Shown piece by piece: positions 20,914 through 32,726 of a stretch of 50,515 nucleotides of DNA; positions within the stretch are counted from its first letter, which is position 1, and each line of letters opens with the position of its first letter. Below the pieces are notes generated by a model that did not search any database, had not been told where the DNA came from, and was given only the letters and a program-made list of their open reading frames with translations. Source of the stretch: Tubiluchus corallicola (lineage: Eukaryota; Priapulida; Priapulimorpha; Priapulimorphida; Tubiluchidae); assembly GCA_030141605.1 (NCBI GenBank), contig JAQGDQ010001272.1, positions 1 through 50,515 on the forward strand, read 5' to 3'. A program made the position numbers and the translations under genes.

Positions 20914-21240
20914 CATTATCCCCATCTCCAGATCCCCCACCACCATTTTCTTTATCACCGCTTTCTTCTTTGTCACCCTCTTTTACAATTTTTATAGTTA
21001 AGCTGCCTTTTCTCTCTCCAGCCACATTCCTAGCTGTACAAGTGTATGTCCCTCCATCAACTAATTCCGCATTTTTCTTCGTAACTTTTTTGCCGGTGTT
21101 TCCACTTGACAAATTAGGACCACTCCACTGATAAGAAGGTTCTGGGTTTCCACTTGCATCACAAATCAGCTCAAAGTCACTGCCAACTGTAATCTTAGTA
21201 TCATCTCCGTTGGGCAATTTCACGGTAACAGATTTGATAT
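20914..21240 (-). CDS. Immunoglobulin I-set-like domain exon of an unidentified gene
   Basis: Its 327 bases (109 codons) lie between TTTTTGACACAG and AATG/GTAAGTG, entering and leaving in phase 1, the usual symmetrical Ig-domain exon. It encodes DIKSVTVKLPNGDDTKI, then VGSDFELICDASGNPEPSYQ, W, and ELVDGGTYTCTARNVAGERK. The two Cys, the Trp and the D-G-x-Y-x-C motif of an I-set fold are all visible. The C-terminal 20 residues are Gly/Asp/Glu-rich (GDKENGGGGSGDGDN), probably a linker. Such exons occur in titin-like, receptor and adhesion proteins; the gene cannot be named. No signal peptide or membrane segment is in this exon. Confidence 0.88.
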
Positions 21241-21334
21241 CTGTGTCAAAAATGAATCTCCTAATATAGCAGGATGCAAGACAGGACAGAAGGAGAGATA
21301 CAGGGAGAGAGGGTAAAGAGAAAGATAGTCAAAG

Positions 21335-21590
21335 CAAATAGCAGCAAGTGTTCTAGATATTAGTAACAGTAACAGTTTACATGGTTGAGAGGACTACATC
21401 AAATAGCAGCAAGTGTTCTAGATATTAGTAACAGTAACAGTTGACATGGTTGAGAGGACTACATCAAATAGCAGCAAGTGTTCTAGATATTAGTAACAGT
21501 AACAGTTGACATAGGCAAGAAGTAGACATCAAATAGCAGCGAGGTGTTCTAGATATTAGTAACAGTAACAGTTGACATAGGTGAGAAGTC
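21335..21590. repeat. 65-bp tandem repeat, four units
   Basis: CAAATAGCAGCAAGTGTTCT starts at 21335, 21400, 21465 and (as GCAGCGAGG variant) 21530. The last unit is changed at its end (ATAGGTGAGAAG). It lies about 95 bp upstream of the Ig exon acceptor. Confidence 0.95.
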
Positions 21591-21599
21591 AAGGGACCA

Positions 21600-22330
21600 G
21601 TAATACAGTCATTGAAAACATCACGGTCTGAAAAAATTCTGACCTGTTTAATTCAATATTATCAGTGAGCGAGACTGCAGAAAGAATAGAGTACTGTTGC
21701 ACAATGTAGTCATATCATGAGCTTCTTAAAGTCTTTATAGGCATAGCATCATTGCACTTGCGTCAGGTTATAATTTGGGACCAGGTTGTAAATTGTCCAT
21801 GCTTGCATTTTTTTTAACTTTTGCCACTACATCCAGTGAAAGCCTCTACGAAGCAATTTTTTATTTAGCAGGTAACAATGCAACAATGATCATCAAATTT
21901 GTAGTTCGCGTCTAAAGCTTAACTATTTTTGAGAACCATTTTAGGGGCAGTTGTTATCAAACAAGGTTTGTGTTAGCAGCTGAAATTAAACAACACAGAG
22001 GTTGACCAATAAAGATCGGTGTGCAACAGGAGATCAACAGTCTGTTTGTCTCATTGATGGACACCTACGCTGGTTTAGTATCTCATGTTAGATGGTTATC
22101 CTCTAAGTAAGATTCCAGTTGTTGAAGATCTATATATATAAATTACATGTTTAGCGTCTCAACATTACAGACTGTTCTTGTTGAGTATGCCATCACACAA
22201 GCAGCTCGCGCGGCGCTATGTGATAGATGAACTAATCTAAATATGGTCTTTAGCACTGATCCTTGGAGACAAATGCACTTGGGGTAGCGAGTCCTGGCAT
22301 AAGAAGAAAATTATGTCCCTGGACATATGA
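21600..22330. other. No recognised feature
   Basis: AT-rich spacer upstream of the Ig exon. No further Ig-type exon was found on the minus strand. Confidence 0.4.
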
Positions 22331-22334
22331 TTAA

Positions 22335-22484
22335 TTGGATGGTAATGATGATGATAGACGAACTGATGAGATGGCTACACCAATGCCAGGCCAGTCAACA
22401 GGCGCTCATTATTGCACAGCAGTGAAGTGCAAAAATACAAATGAAAACTGTAAAATATCTTTTTTTTATTTCCCGAGGATGCAG
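22335..22484 (+). pseudogene. THAP-like zinc-finger exon remnant (copy C)
   Basis: It encodes STGAHYCTAVKCKNTNENCK and ISFFYFPRMQ, then AG/GTAGGTAAT, a good donor. The C-x4-C start followed by SFFYFP resembles the N-terminal half of a THAP finger as found in P-element-type transposases and THAP proteins. The second C-x2-H half would lie in a later exon that I cannot see. Copies A and B carry decayed versions. Homology of the surrounding unit runs to about 22625. Confidence 0.45.
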
Positions 22485-22725
22485 GTAGGTAATTATATCA
22501 AGATAATAATCATAACACTGCTTTGTAACTTTTGTTAGAAATTAAATATCTGTACACAAGGCAAAGCACTGCAAGGCTTTCATCTGCCTTTGGCGATTTA
22601 CTGCACCATTGAATATTATTTAAAGAATTCAGATTTCCGAGCATGACAATTTGTTAACGCCTGCTATTTTTCACTCTCCTGCTCCCGGCAATGTGGGAAA
22701 TCTCGATGAGAAGCCAAGCCGTCAT

Positions 22726-24860
22726 CAAAGAATACGGATAACAGAAATTAGGGAATTCCTACTCACAGCAGTTCGCGCAGTTAGTGTCGCCCTGGCGGCA
22801 CAGAAGTACGGACTGTTGTAAGGTATATTATAGCGCAAGCTGTTCTCGCATCTCTGTGCACTGTAGCAGATGAATTGACGAGACCACCAAAGTCAGACCG
22901 GTTAACAGGCGCTCATAAATTGCTCAGCAGTGAGTTGCAAAAACACAAATAAAATATCTTTTTAAATTTCGCAAGGATGCAGCCAGGTAATTATAATAAA
23001 ATGTTAATTATAACACAGTTTTGTCACTTTTGTTACAAGTTAAGTATTTCTACCCTAAGCAAAGACTGCAAAGCCTACATCTGTCTTTGGCGATTTATAG
23101 CAGCTGTTATATTTTCGAATATTATTTAAAGCAAGCATGAGGCATTAAAAATAATTAGTAGTTAAAATGAAAACTATTATAATCATATCTCATCAAAATT
23201 AATAGACTTGTCTACAAAAGAAGTTGAGAAAGTTAATCATAAAGAAAGTTTGCAAATACGTGGCTCATGTAGTATTCTATTTCTGAAGTAATATTTTTCT
23301 GAAAAACATTCCTATTTAATATGTTCTTATCATGAAATATAACTTGAAGAAACATTAGGCGTGACTTTCACTTGCAATACCTTTGAACAAAAAAAATCAA
23401 TTTTTTTCAGAAAAGCAAATAACTTTTCCAGGACAAAACTGGAAGTATCTGCATGTTTTGTTAATTCCAAGTTAAAAGATGTTTAAAAACCATATAATCA
23501 TACATTGGCCTTTGTTATGAGTTGGAGTTGGTTATAAAATCATGTTGAACAAACGGAGAGGCACTTACGACATTACTCCTCTATTTTATTATCAGTGAAC
23601 AAAAAATAACAAAACGAAACATCACAGCAGTCCTCCTAAGCCAACCTCGTGCATAAATTAGAATCTGCACGCGGGCCATAACACCTTATATATCGTGTGT
23701 AAATGTCACTTATATTTAGCCTAATTTATTCAAGGTTCAGTTGGGCTCACGCCAAAATAAATGTTCATTAAATACAGTTTGTTTACATGTAAAAAATGTA
23801 CTTGTGTAAGTGTACTAGTAAAACACCTGTGGCTAAATCCACTGACAAGTCTTGATAAATATTATTTATTGATGGGCTTAAATTAATTGATTTTATACAG
23901 GCCTAGGTGCTAAGGGCAACCATTTTATACAGTTAAATATATAGGCTCGGCTTCATAGAATCTTTGTATGTAATAATGCATACATCATACATGTATATAA
24001 GTGTGTGTGTGCATGGATGTATCAAGATGATACAACAGTTCAGTCCTACTCATCTCGCATCTACTACTGTATTGATTATTTATATATGAAGCACTGTACG
24101 CAATTACTTGTTGTGTGCATGCGTGCGTGTGCGAATTATTTATATACAGACCTACAATATAACATATGTGTGATTATATAGATTAATTGCAGGGCATGCA
24201 AATGGGTGCAATTTTTAATGTGCCAAATTCGCTACCTCGTATTGGAGTAAAATGACCAAGAAACAAATGGCAGAACCTTCAACAAAAGGAAAAGAAGGAT
24301 CTCTCTCTGTGTCTCTGTCTCCCTCCCTCCCTCTCTCTGTCCCCCCTCTCTCTCTCTCTCCCTTTCACTAACTCCCTTCTTCCTCTCTCTCCATCCCTCT
24401 CTTTCTCTCTAAGAGAGGGAGGGAGAGAAAAATCAATAAATCAATAAAAAATGCATTACTTTTTTACATAGTACGCAGCCCATCATGCAGTCAGCTAGCC
24501 TCTTCCCTCAGGAAGAACAATAAAATTATACTTGCAAGAAAACTGAAGAAGTATTTGCAAGCACATAATACAGACTTTTTGGTACAATTTTTTCCTTTTC
24601 ATGAAATGTTTTCAGTTTTTAAACTAATAATTGCTTTTAATTGAGTATTCTTTTTTTATTAAAAACGCAAAAGTGATTTTGGCTTATCGAAATTGCGCGT
24701 ATGCCAACATTATTGGTGAACTTAAGAATATTATTATTACAGTCAATGCACTGCTCAAAATTTTTAATCATCCGCCGTTTGATGCCGCCAGCGTAGCCGC
24801 TAATCGCAAAAACGAAATATGTAACAATAGGCTAATTCCGTCACTTCCCTTTTTACACTT
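22726..24860 (+). repeat. 2.2-kb duplicated unit, copy B
   Basis: It is the same unit as 15310-17530 in the same orientation, at roughly 90 percent identity by eye with small indels. It lacks about 80 bp present in copy A near 16235-16315. It includes the (CT)n block at 24300-24420. The THAP-like exon is broken in the same way as in copy A (AGGATGCAGCCAGGTAA). Confidence 0.75.
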
Positions 24861-24969
24861 TGGCCCTGACTACATAAACGTATGCCATCCACGACTTCGC
24901 CGCATAACCGAAACCTTTTTTTATCGATGTTTGAAGATGACTGGATGTCTGCTGCCATTGCACTGAAAC

Positions 24970-26081
24970 TGAGTTATAATAAAATTATAACTATCTAGAT
25001 AGAATTGGTGGACAAATGGGCAGCAGTTAGCCAAACTTAAATAGCTATATTATAGTTTAATTGATATTTTTGAACTGATAAGTGCAGAACTAAAATAAGA
25101 GCTCAAACCTCAAATATGTAATGTCCAACCTGAAGAAGCTGGGCAAACTTCATTATTAATGTATATTGTAGAAGAGGGGAACAAACTTCACATAATACAT
25201 TACAGATGAACTTATTAGATTCTCATAGCAGACAATAAAAACTAATAACAGGTACAAAAACGAATAATTTGCTATAACTGGCATGATTTATTTTTACAAC
25301 ATAAGAATTGCTGGCAGATGGCTTTATTAAAAAAATTAATCTGCTTTCTTTTACTTATATGTGCCTATACTGCTGTATTCCATTCTTTCATAAATATGTA
25401 TCCATACTATATTATACATCTTAATGCAAACGCATTAAATAAATTAGGAAAGCAGCTGATAACGATTTATTTTTTTTTAATTTAGCATTTCACTGCAAAA
25501 AACACCAATATACATAATTTATTGACCAATAAAATTATGACTTTCTAAACAACAAAAACAATAAATTTTATTTTGAACAACTAGATTACGCATAACAACA
25601 ATTAGTCAATTAAAAACAGATTTGGTAATGAACTGATACCATCACAAAATTTCATGATACTAAAAGGTTTATAGTAACACCATTTAATTATTTAAACAAC
25701 AACTATCTACACAAGACTATTTTTTACTATTGATATTCTCACTACTTTCACTACGGTATCATACATAATAATAATTTATCACTAATTACGTAAACATGTA
25801 GCCGTACATCCTAGCGATACAAGTTCATAAGTTATCATATTTTGAAATCACTTAAGATAGGCTGCAATTGTGACATCACAAATTTTCCGGAGTCGTTTCG
25901 ACAACACCTCTTTCAACGGCGCTTTCCTCTCCTTTTATATATTATTGATAAAAATAAATGTTGGTTTCTTATTCACAGCCATGCTAGCTACTGATTCTCA
26001 AAAAATGTCCCACGTGTGTCAGTCAGATTTTAATGTAAATGAACTCGACACATCTTCGGTTACGATTACATAATTATTTGT
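24970..26081. other. No recognised feature
   Basis: Very AT-rich sequence between duplicate copy B and the hAT element. Nothing coding was recognised. Confidence 0.5.
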
Positions 26082-26089
26082 ATAATCAT

Positions 26090-26504
26090 TAGGGGTGAGC
26101 ATCGAATTCGAACGCTCGAATTCGAATGCTCGAATTCGATTCGAACGAGTTTTTCAGTTCGAACTCGATTCGAATCCAAAACTATAGATTCGAATAATTC
26201 AGCACTTCAATCACACATGTTCTTTATCACTAAAACGACTGAAACATCATGCAATTAGCATAATTTAGCTGTGATTTCTGCGCACAACTTTAAACAAATT
26301 ACTAGTTGTTTTATTGCAGAACAAAATCTAGTGATACACATGATCTTTGTAAGACTAATTTTTACTGGTGGTTCGAAAACTTGTTCGAAAATCTTTCAAT
26401 CTCAATTTGAATTCGAAATACTGAAATTCGGTGCGATTCGAATTCGAAAGTCACAAATTCGGTTCAATTCGAATTCGCTTTCTGGTAGAGAATGCTCACC
26501 CCTA
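26090..26504. mobile_element. hAT-superfamily MITE with perfect 8-bp duplication
   Basis: The termini are TAGGGGTGAGCAT and ATGCTCACCCCTA, flanked by ATAATCAT on both sides (26082-26089 and 26505-26512). The subterminal regions are packed with GAATTCGAA-like words (about ten), likely transposase-binding repeats. There is no coding sequence. It lies just beyond the 3' end of ABTB1. Confidence 0.9.
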
Positions 26505-26917
26505 ATAATCATGCTATAATTCCATTATAAAGAAATCAGTTACTCAATAAATAACAAATTATTGTAATCAAAAAAAATTAATTACATGAATAGATTGTTT
26601 TAATAAATTATACCTGTATCACTAGAACACTAAATAAAATAAACATTAAAATGAAAACAATATATACTATGATAGCAGCCGCTATTACTATACAACTGCA
26701 TAAACTAGCATGTCCTAAATTTTGTCACCAAACAGCAGTGGAATAAAACTTAGCAAGAAATCAATATCTATTACTTAATAAGTTAATACTAATTTCAAGT
26801 TTCGATACAGCTAAGTAGTAATAGCATTCAATAAAAACAGAAGTATTGAGGTATTCAAAAAGTGATGACATTCACGCAAACATCATAAACAAAAGTTTCG
26901 AATCAGAAATAATCTAT

Positions 26918-27023
26918 TCAAGCATCCAGATCAAGATTCTCTAGGAGACGGTCAAGCATTTCGAGTTTTGCATCGGCTTCTGCAATTTCGCTGTACGTTT
27001 GAACATTTCTGCTTATGTGGTAC
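26918..27023 (-). CDS. ABTB1: ABTB1 exon 7 (C-terminus and stop)
   Basis: The acceptor is CATTAAAG at 27024. It encodes [34 protein letters not shown] and TGA (26920-26918). VQTYSEI...L..L..LL matches the helical end of vertebrate ABTB1. The pyrimidine tract is short (ATTTTTTACATTAAAG). Confidence 0.93.
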
Positions 27024-30000
27024 CTTTAATGTAAAAAATACAAATATGTGGTCATTTTGACATGGCACTTACTTTGCCTAAGGTTTAGTATTGCTTTAAA
27101 TACAAAAGAGCTTAGTTGAGCTGTTCCAAAAAAAGAGACTGAATGCTGAGTAGCTTAGTGACTGCTACCAAGGGCTGGCTTACAAGTATCGAGCAGGGAT
27201 GAGAATGACAAATTACAAAAAACTCTGAAACAGGCCGGAGGTTTGGGGGCTGCGTAGGCCCCCATGGGGGTTCAAGGGGGCAAAGCAACAAATTGCAATT
27301 TTGTGACCATAGAAAGCCTCTAAGTGGACTTAAAATATCAGTTACCTTGTTTTATGCATAATTTAAAATACCCAACTATCAAGGACACATGATACCTAAA
27401 AATGTCTCAAAAAGTCCACTGGCCACTCCTATGCAAAAGTATATAGAAACTGTCTGCAATTGACTCAAATAACTCCGCACAATTGATTCTATATTTTTAT
27501 ACATAGAGATCTACACGTGGTTACACTGATGTATGTGATGTAAACAAAGTGACGGCCTGCCAACTAACGGTCAGCTTGTGAAATAATGTCCTGGGTCCGT
27601 AAAAATTTTATCAACGAATTTACGCGATTTACAAAAATGGCACTACTGGTCTTCCAAAAACTCGGAATTCCGAGTATCCGCGGAAAATTCTCATCCCTGG
27701 TATCGAGTATAGTGAAAAAATTTTGGTAATAAAGTGGGCGCTGCTTAACAAATTCACTTTAGGAAGGAAGTGTTTTGACCCAATTAACCAACTGAATCTA
27801 TTAGCTGATGGGAGTAGTATTACTAGACAAAAGTACGAATCATCACTTACCAGCTTAGCATGTACGACAAAGGCAGCAAGAACTTTAAGTATTAGGTCTT
27901 TATACGATTTTAGATTTTAGATTTAATATTTTATTTCAAACTTTACAAAGTTCATATACACATCACAAATTAATACAATAAATCATGAAACACAACAATA
28001 ACACAAATAACAATTAACGATATAACAAACTACGCCAATGACGTCTAATTACAGAAGTAAAGTTTACATCACTGTTTAAAATGTTCTTGCATATAAAATT
28101 TTCACTCTTATTCAGCCTGACGTATAAACTGTATGCACATTTTCTGTGCATCACATCAAAATAAATAATATTAAGTCTAGTAGAAATATATCTGGCGCTC
28201 GTATCATATGAAAAGTTAAACAGCTTCCGTGTTGATACATTATATGCAACCTTGAGTTTGCTAAGATTGTAAGAATAAAAATGTCTCCACTCCAAGTGGA
28301 CATACAATAAAAAGTAGTGCAGTAAGTATTAAACAATTGTCTCTGCACTTTAACTGAACAGTGAGTAAATTTCATGAGTAATTTATTTGCTCTACCATAG
28401 TAAATTGAACATTGTCGTAATATATCTAAATCAGGGGTGTACAAATTATCTGACTAGCCGGGCCACATTAAACATTCCCGCAATTCCTGCGGGCCACATG
28501 CAGTTTGATCAAGGAGCCAAGTACAGAAAGGTCTTTTTTTGCATCCGATTTGCGCACATCATTACTACTGCACTACTACACCCAAGAAACTATTTTAGAT
28601 GTTATTAAAATTTATATTAAAAACCATACATTTCGTAATGTCCGACAGTGACATTAAGTGACAACGGTCTTATAAGAGTTAATGCCATCCGACCTAGAGG
28701 AAAAAACTACCAGCACTATCTTTGCGATATTGGCGCAGACTTCAACTGGATCACGTGGGCCGCACTTTCATTACATTGACAAATCTCTTCGCGGGCCGCA
28801 CAAGATATCTCGGCAGGCCGCAGTTTGCACACCCCTGATCTAGATCATCTCTATTGTCATCTGATAAAATATGACCCAGATATTTTTCCTTTTTTACTAC
28901 ATACAAAACTTTTACACTTACGTGACATATGTCAAAATTAACTCTATGCTCTTAGTCGCTCTAAGATGTTTACGCTTGTAAAGTCGCAAAGAATACTGGC
29001 AGATGACTGCTGCTGCATCTGTCGCATAACGGCAACGGTTAAGTAATTAAATGTTTTTGAAAAGCAGCAAGAGCAGCAAAAACAAACCGCTAGACACGTG
29101 ATCAACAGTTTGGATTCTAAAAATTATTGGGCAACTAGGTTACTTGCAGTGAATAAGCAGATGACAGATTTAAAGCAGAACAACTAGCTAGCATATTAGC
29201 GCATGATAAATGTACCTACCTTCAAATAAAATAGTACATGACTGTTTTATGAGTAAAGAGTTTAGGTGTTGTTCACAGATTGCACAAGTCTTATCTCTCC
29301 TTTATAAAATTACTGCAAAACCTGTATAGCTAAATGTTTGTCTTATCAGTATATTGAGATTTTATTATTTAGTATTATTGTCCAAGTCAGTAGATTTGTT
29401 CTTAATCAATAAGCCTAGAAATAATGAAGTTGAACTCAAATCAAAATGGTTTTAACTCCTCCTGTTGTTGATTAATAGCATTATTAACCCAAAGTGTTTT
29501 TATCATTTCATAACAATTTTGACCTATATTTCACATAAAATCTAAGTGCAATTTTTAGTTTAATCAAGATTGACCTTATTTTGCTGCCCGCTAATTAAAC
29601 TACACGTATATTCTTTTCTCTGGATTATATAGAAAATGTCATAATTTTAAAAATTACTAATGTTTCCTAAATTAAACTGATAACATTAATGCCCACCAGT
29701 GTCTAAAAATCTTTTTATCTATATTCAGTAAAGGATAGCAGACTAGGTGACTTTATAGTCTTTTCACTATCATTTCTCTAGTTCTAGATCTATCTATACA
29801 TTTTAACCATTTTCAAAATTTATTAGAGATTCTTTTATTTATCATATTTTATTGTAATACTATAAAGAGATAAATAAATTGAAATTGAATTGAATTGAAA
29901 ATTTCTATGTACGTTATACTGCACTAAAGCACGGCAAAAATGACTAAAACTAGTAAAAGCATTTTGGCCTCACACGTGTCTTATTTTAAGTACCAGAAAC

Positions 30001-32695
30001 AAAAAAATTTAGTCAATTATGCAAAATTTCTTTAGTCAATTGCCGACAGTGTTTATGTACATTTAAATAGAAACGGGTATTGTTACTTGAAACTAAGCAA
30101 TTAAAGAACTCGAAATTAGAACGAAGGGCCTTGCTATTGTCGCAGCAAAATGTGAAGATTGAATATTGCCCTGGAAATAAAAACCCTGCGGATCATTATA
30201 GCCGGTTACCTATGAACAAGATGGAACCGCAATTGAGAAAAGAATGTACAAAAAGAGAATAAGATGCTAGGTTGCGCCGCATAGAGCGAAAGAGTGAAAT
30301 TAGAGAAATCGCCACTAACTATAGATGAGAATACCGAGTCCATAGAGGTTCATAGCCCCTGAGGGCACAGCTGTCAGCCGAACCATGGACACTAGGTCAT
30401 TAACGCGAGAACAAATTGATACAGAAAGGGTTCCGTCTGCTAAATCGTCTGAGTTATTGTTTCCGAAAAATTATTGTTACCAGATATTTTTAAGTCAGTT
30501 AGGTGACTGATTCTATTAACCGTGAGTCTAATAAACGATGCCCACTGTACAAAATTTTCTTTTTTCATGAAATTTGATTAAATAATGTACATTTTTCTAG
30601 TGATTGTTTGCAATGTTTGGTGTTCATCTTACGACACCAAGATCTATGCGTTATCATATGGAAAAAGTGCTAATGTACATACCTTACATTGTCGACAACA
30701 TCAATTGAATCAGTTTCCTCTCGTTCTTTTATATTCCTCGCATCTTCTACGATAACGTTTTTGAAATCACCGTTTTTCACCATCACCTCTAGATTACTTG
30801 CGACAAATTCTGTACAAATTGCCTCTAATCTTGGCAAATCAAAACCTCTAGCAGTTCTTAGCATGTTAATAACGTTTCCGACATCGACATGTTGTGCCAA
30901 CTTAACCCCGCATTGTCGTTTCAGCCCTGGCAACAACAACATGTCGGCTGCACATAGAACATCATACACACAGTCTGCAGTGAGCGGTGCACTGTCCGAG
31001 TATATGTAATAAACGATACAAGTAAACACATCTGCTGACAGATTGTTGACATGAACAACGGGCACGCCAGTGTCGGCATGGCAACTGATCTCATTAAAAT
31101 GATCTTGCAGCAAAATTCGGAAATACTCGCAGCGGCTGCAGAAAAACAGTTTGTGACACATGAAATAATGGTCCTCCACGCAGAAGCAGATGTCGGCGAA
31201 GGGGGCGCGTTCACTAGGATAGAATGGAAGTTCGCTACCACTGACCCAATGCGCTAGTTCAATGGGTAATGACTGCTCCGCTAACACGCCGAGATCGTCT
31301 TGAAGTCGAGTTGAGTCATGCTCTTCTTCGATGCTGATAACAGTAACATTTGTTCCCGGTTTTGTCGTTTCAAATGCTTGAGCATTGTGACACTTTTCTT
31401 CAAGCGATTCAACAAGATCATACAGCTTGCATTGTTTTGCTAACATCAGTACCATCTCAACTTGGTCTACGGGAACTTCAAGCATGCCTAAACAAACAGT
31501 GCAGTAGCAGAATATATCACGCACAGCAAAAAATTAAGGAACAAAGACGAAATATAATTGCTAACAACAAGCTTACACATTATCATATAATATCATTACA
31601 AATGTTCAATTTTCGCCTTTGCATTTTCATTTATAAAAAGAATTTGTATTTATTACAATGAACTATCGGAAAAGTAAATAAAAAGCATTGAGTTCTATAG
31701 GTTTTACATGTCAAATGTAGACCTGTGTTAACTCAAATGTAGATTTAGGTAGTTCAAATGTGTCTTGGTAACTCAAATGTAGACTTTGGTAGTTCAAATG
31801 TAGACTTAGGTAGTTCAAATGTGTTAACAATGCTTTTCAACAAATCTTAAGCATTTTTGGTAAGTCAAATGTAGATACATGTCAAGTCAAATGTGACATT
31901 GGTATCTCAAATGTGGATAGGTGTTAAAGTTTAAGGATTTTAAATTTAATCTTCTTTAATTTCAATTTAATAATTGCTCCTAAGTTAAAATAACAACGTT
32001 ATGGGCCTACTAATAGATGCACTATCTTTGGTTTATCTTTTTCTAATTTGCACTTAAATAACTTAATTACCGATTTATTCAAAGTAATGCATCTACATTT
32101 GACTTACCTAAGTCACATTTGAGATACCAAAACACATTCGAAATTCCTATGTCTACATTTGACTTACCTAAGTCACACTTGAGCTTTCCTGTGTCTACAT
32201 TTGACTTACCTAAGTCACATTTGAGATACCAAAACACATTCGAAATTCCTATGTCTACATTTGACTTACCTAAGTCACACTTGAGCTTTCCTGTGTCTAC
32301 ATTTGACTTGTAAAAATTAAAAATAAAAGTCTGCACATGCATCAGATAGAATAGTATACAGCTACGTAACTAAAAACAATCAAGAAATATCCACTATACA
32401 TTAACGACATTAAAAATATAGACATAATGACTGAAAGTTTAGGTTTTAACTTCTTTGAAGAAATATATACTTTTTCCATAAAAGGGCGCAAAAATTTTCT
32501 AAAATTACTTTTGCCAAATTTTCCCCATTGCTTTTGTAGATTTGTGTTATCAGTTTCCATGATGTTTAATATCACAACTGAAGAAGCTACACTTTATCTT
32601 TGCTTTGTGTTGAAAAATAACGGATAAAAAGCTTTCCGCATCAACGTAATTGCATTCCCGCATAATAATTATATCTAATATAATAATATAATAAT

Positions 32696-32726
<31 letters not shown>

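Noticed and set aside
30670-30682. ABTB1 ending at the in-frame stop after VRYVH
   Set aside because: A good donor lies at VR/GTATGT, and an exon at 26918-27023 supplies the conserved C-terminus in the right phase, giving 478 residues.
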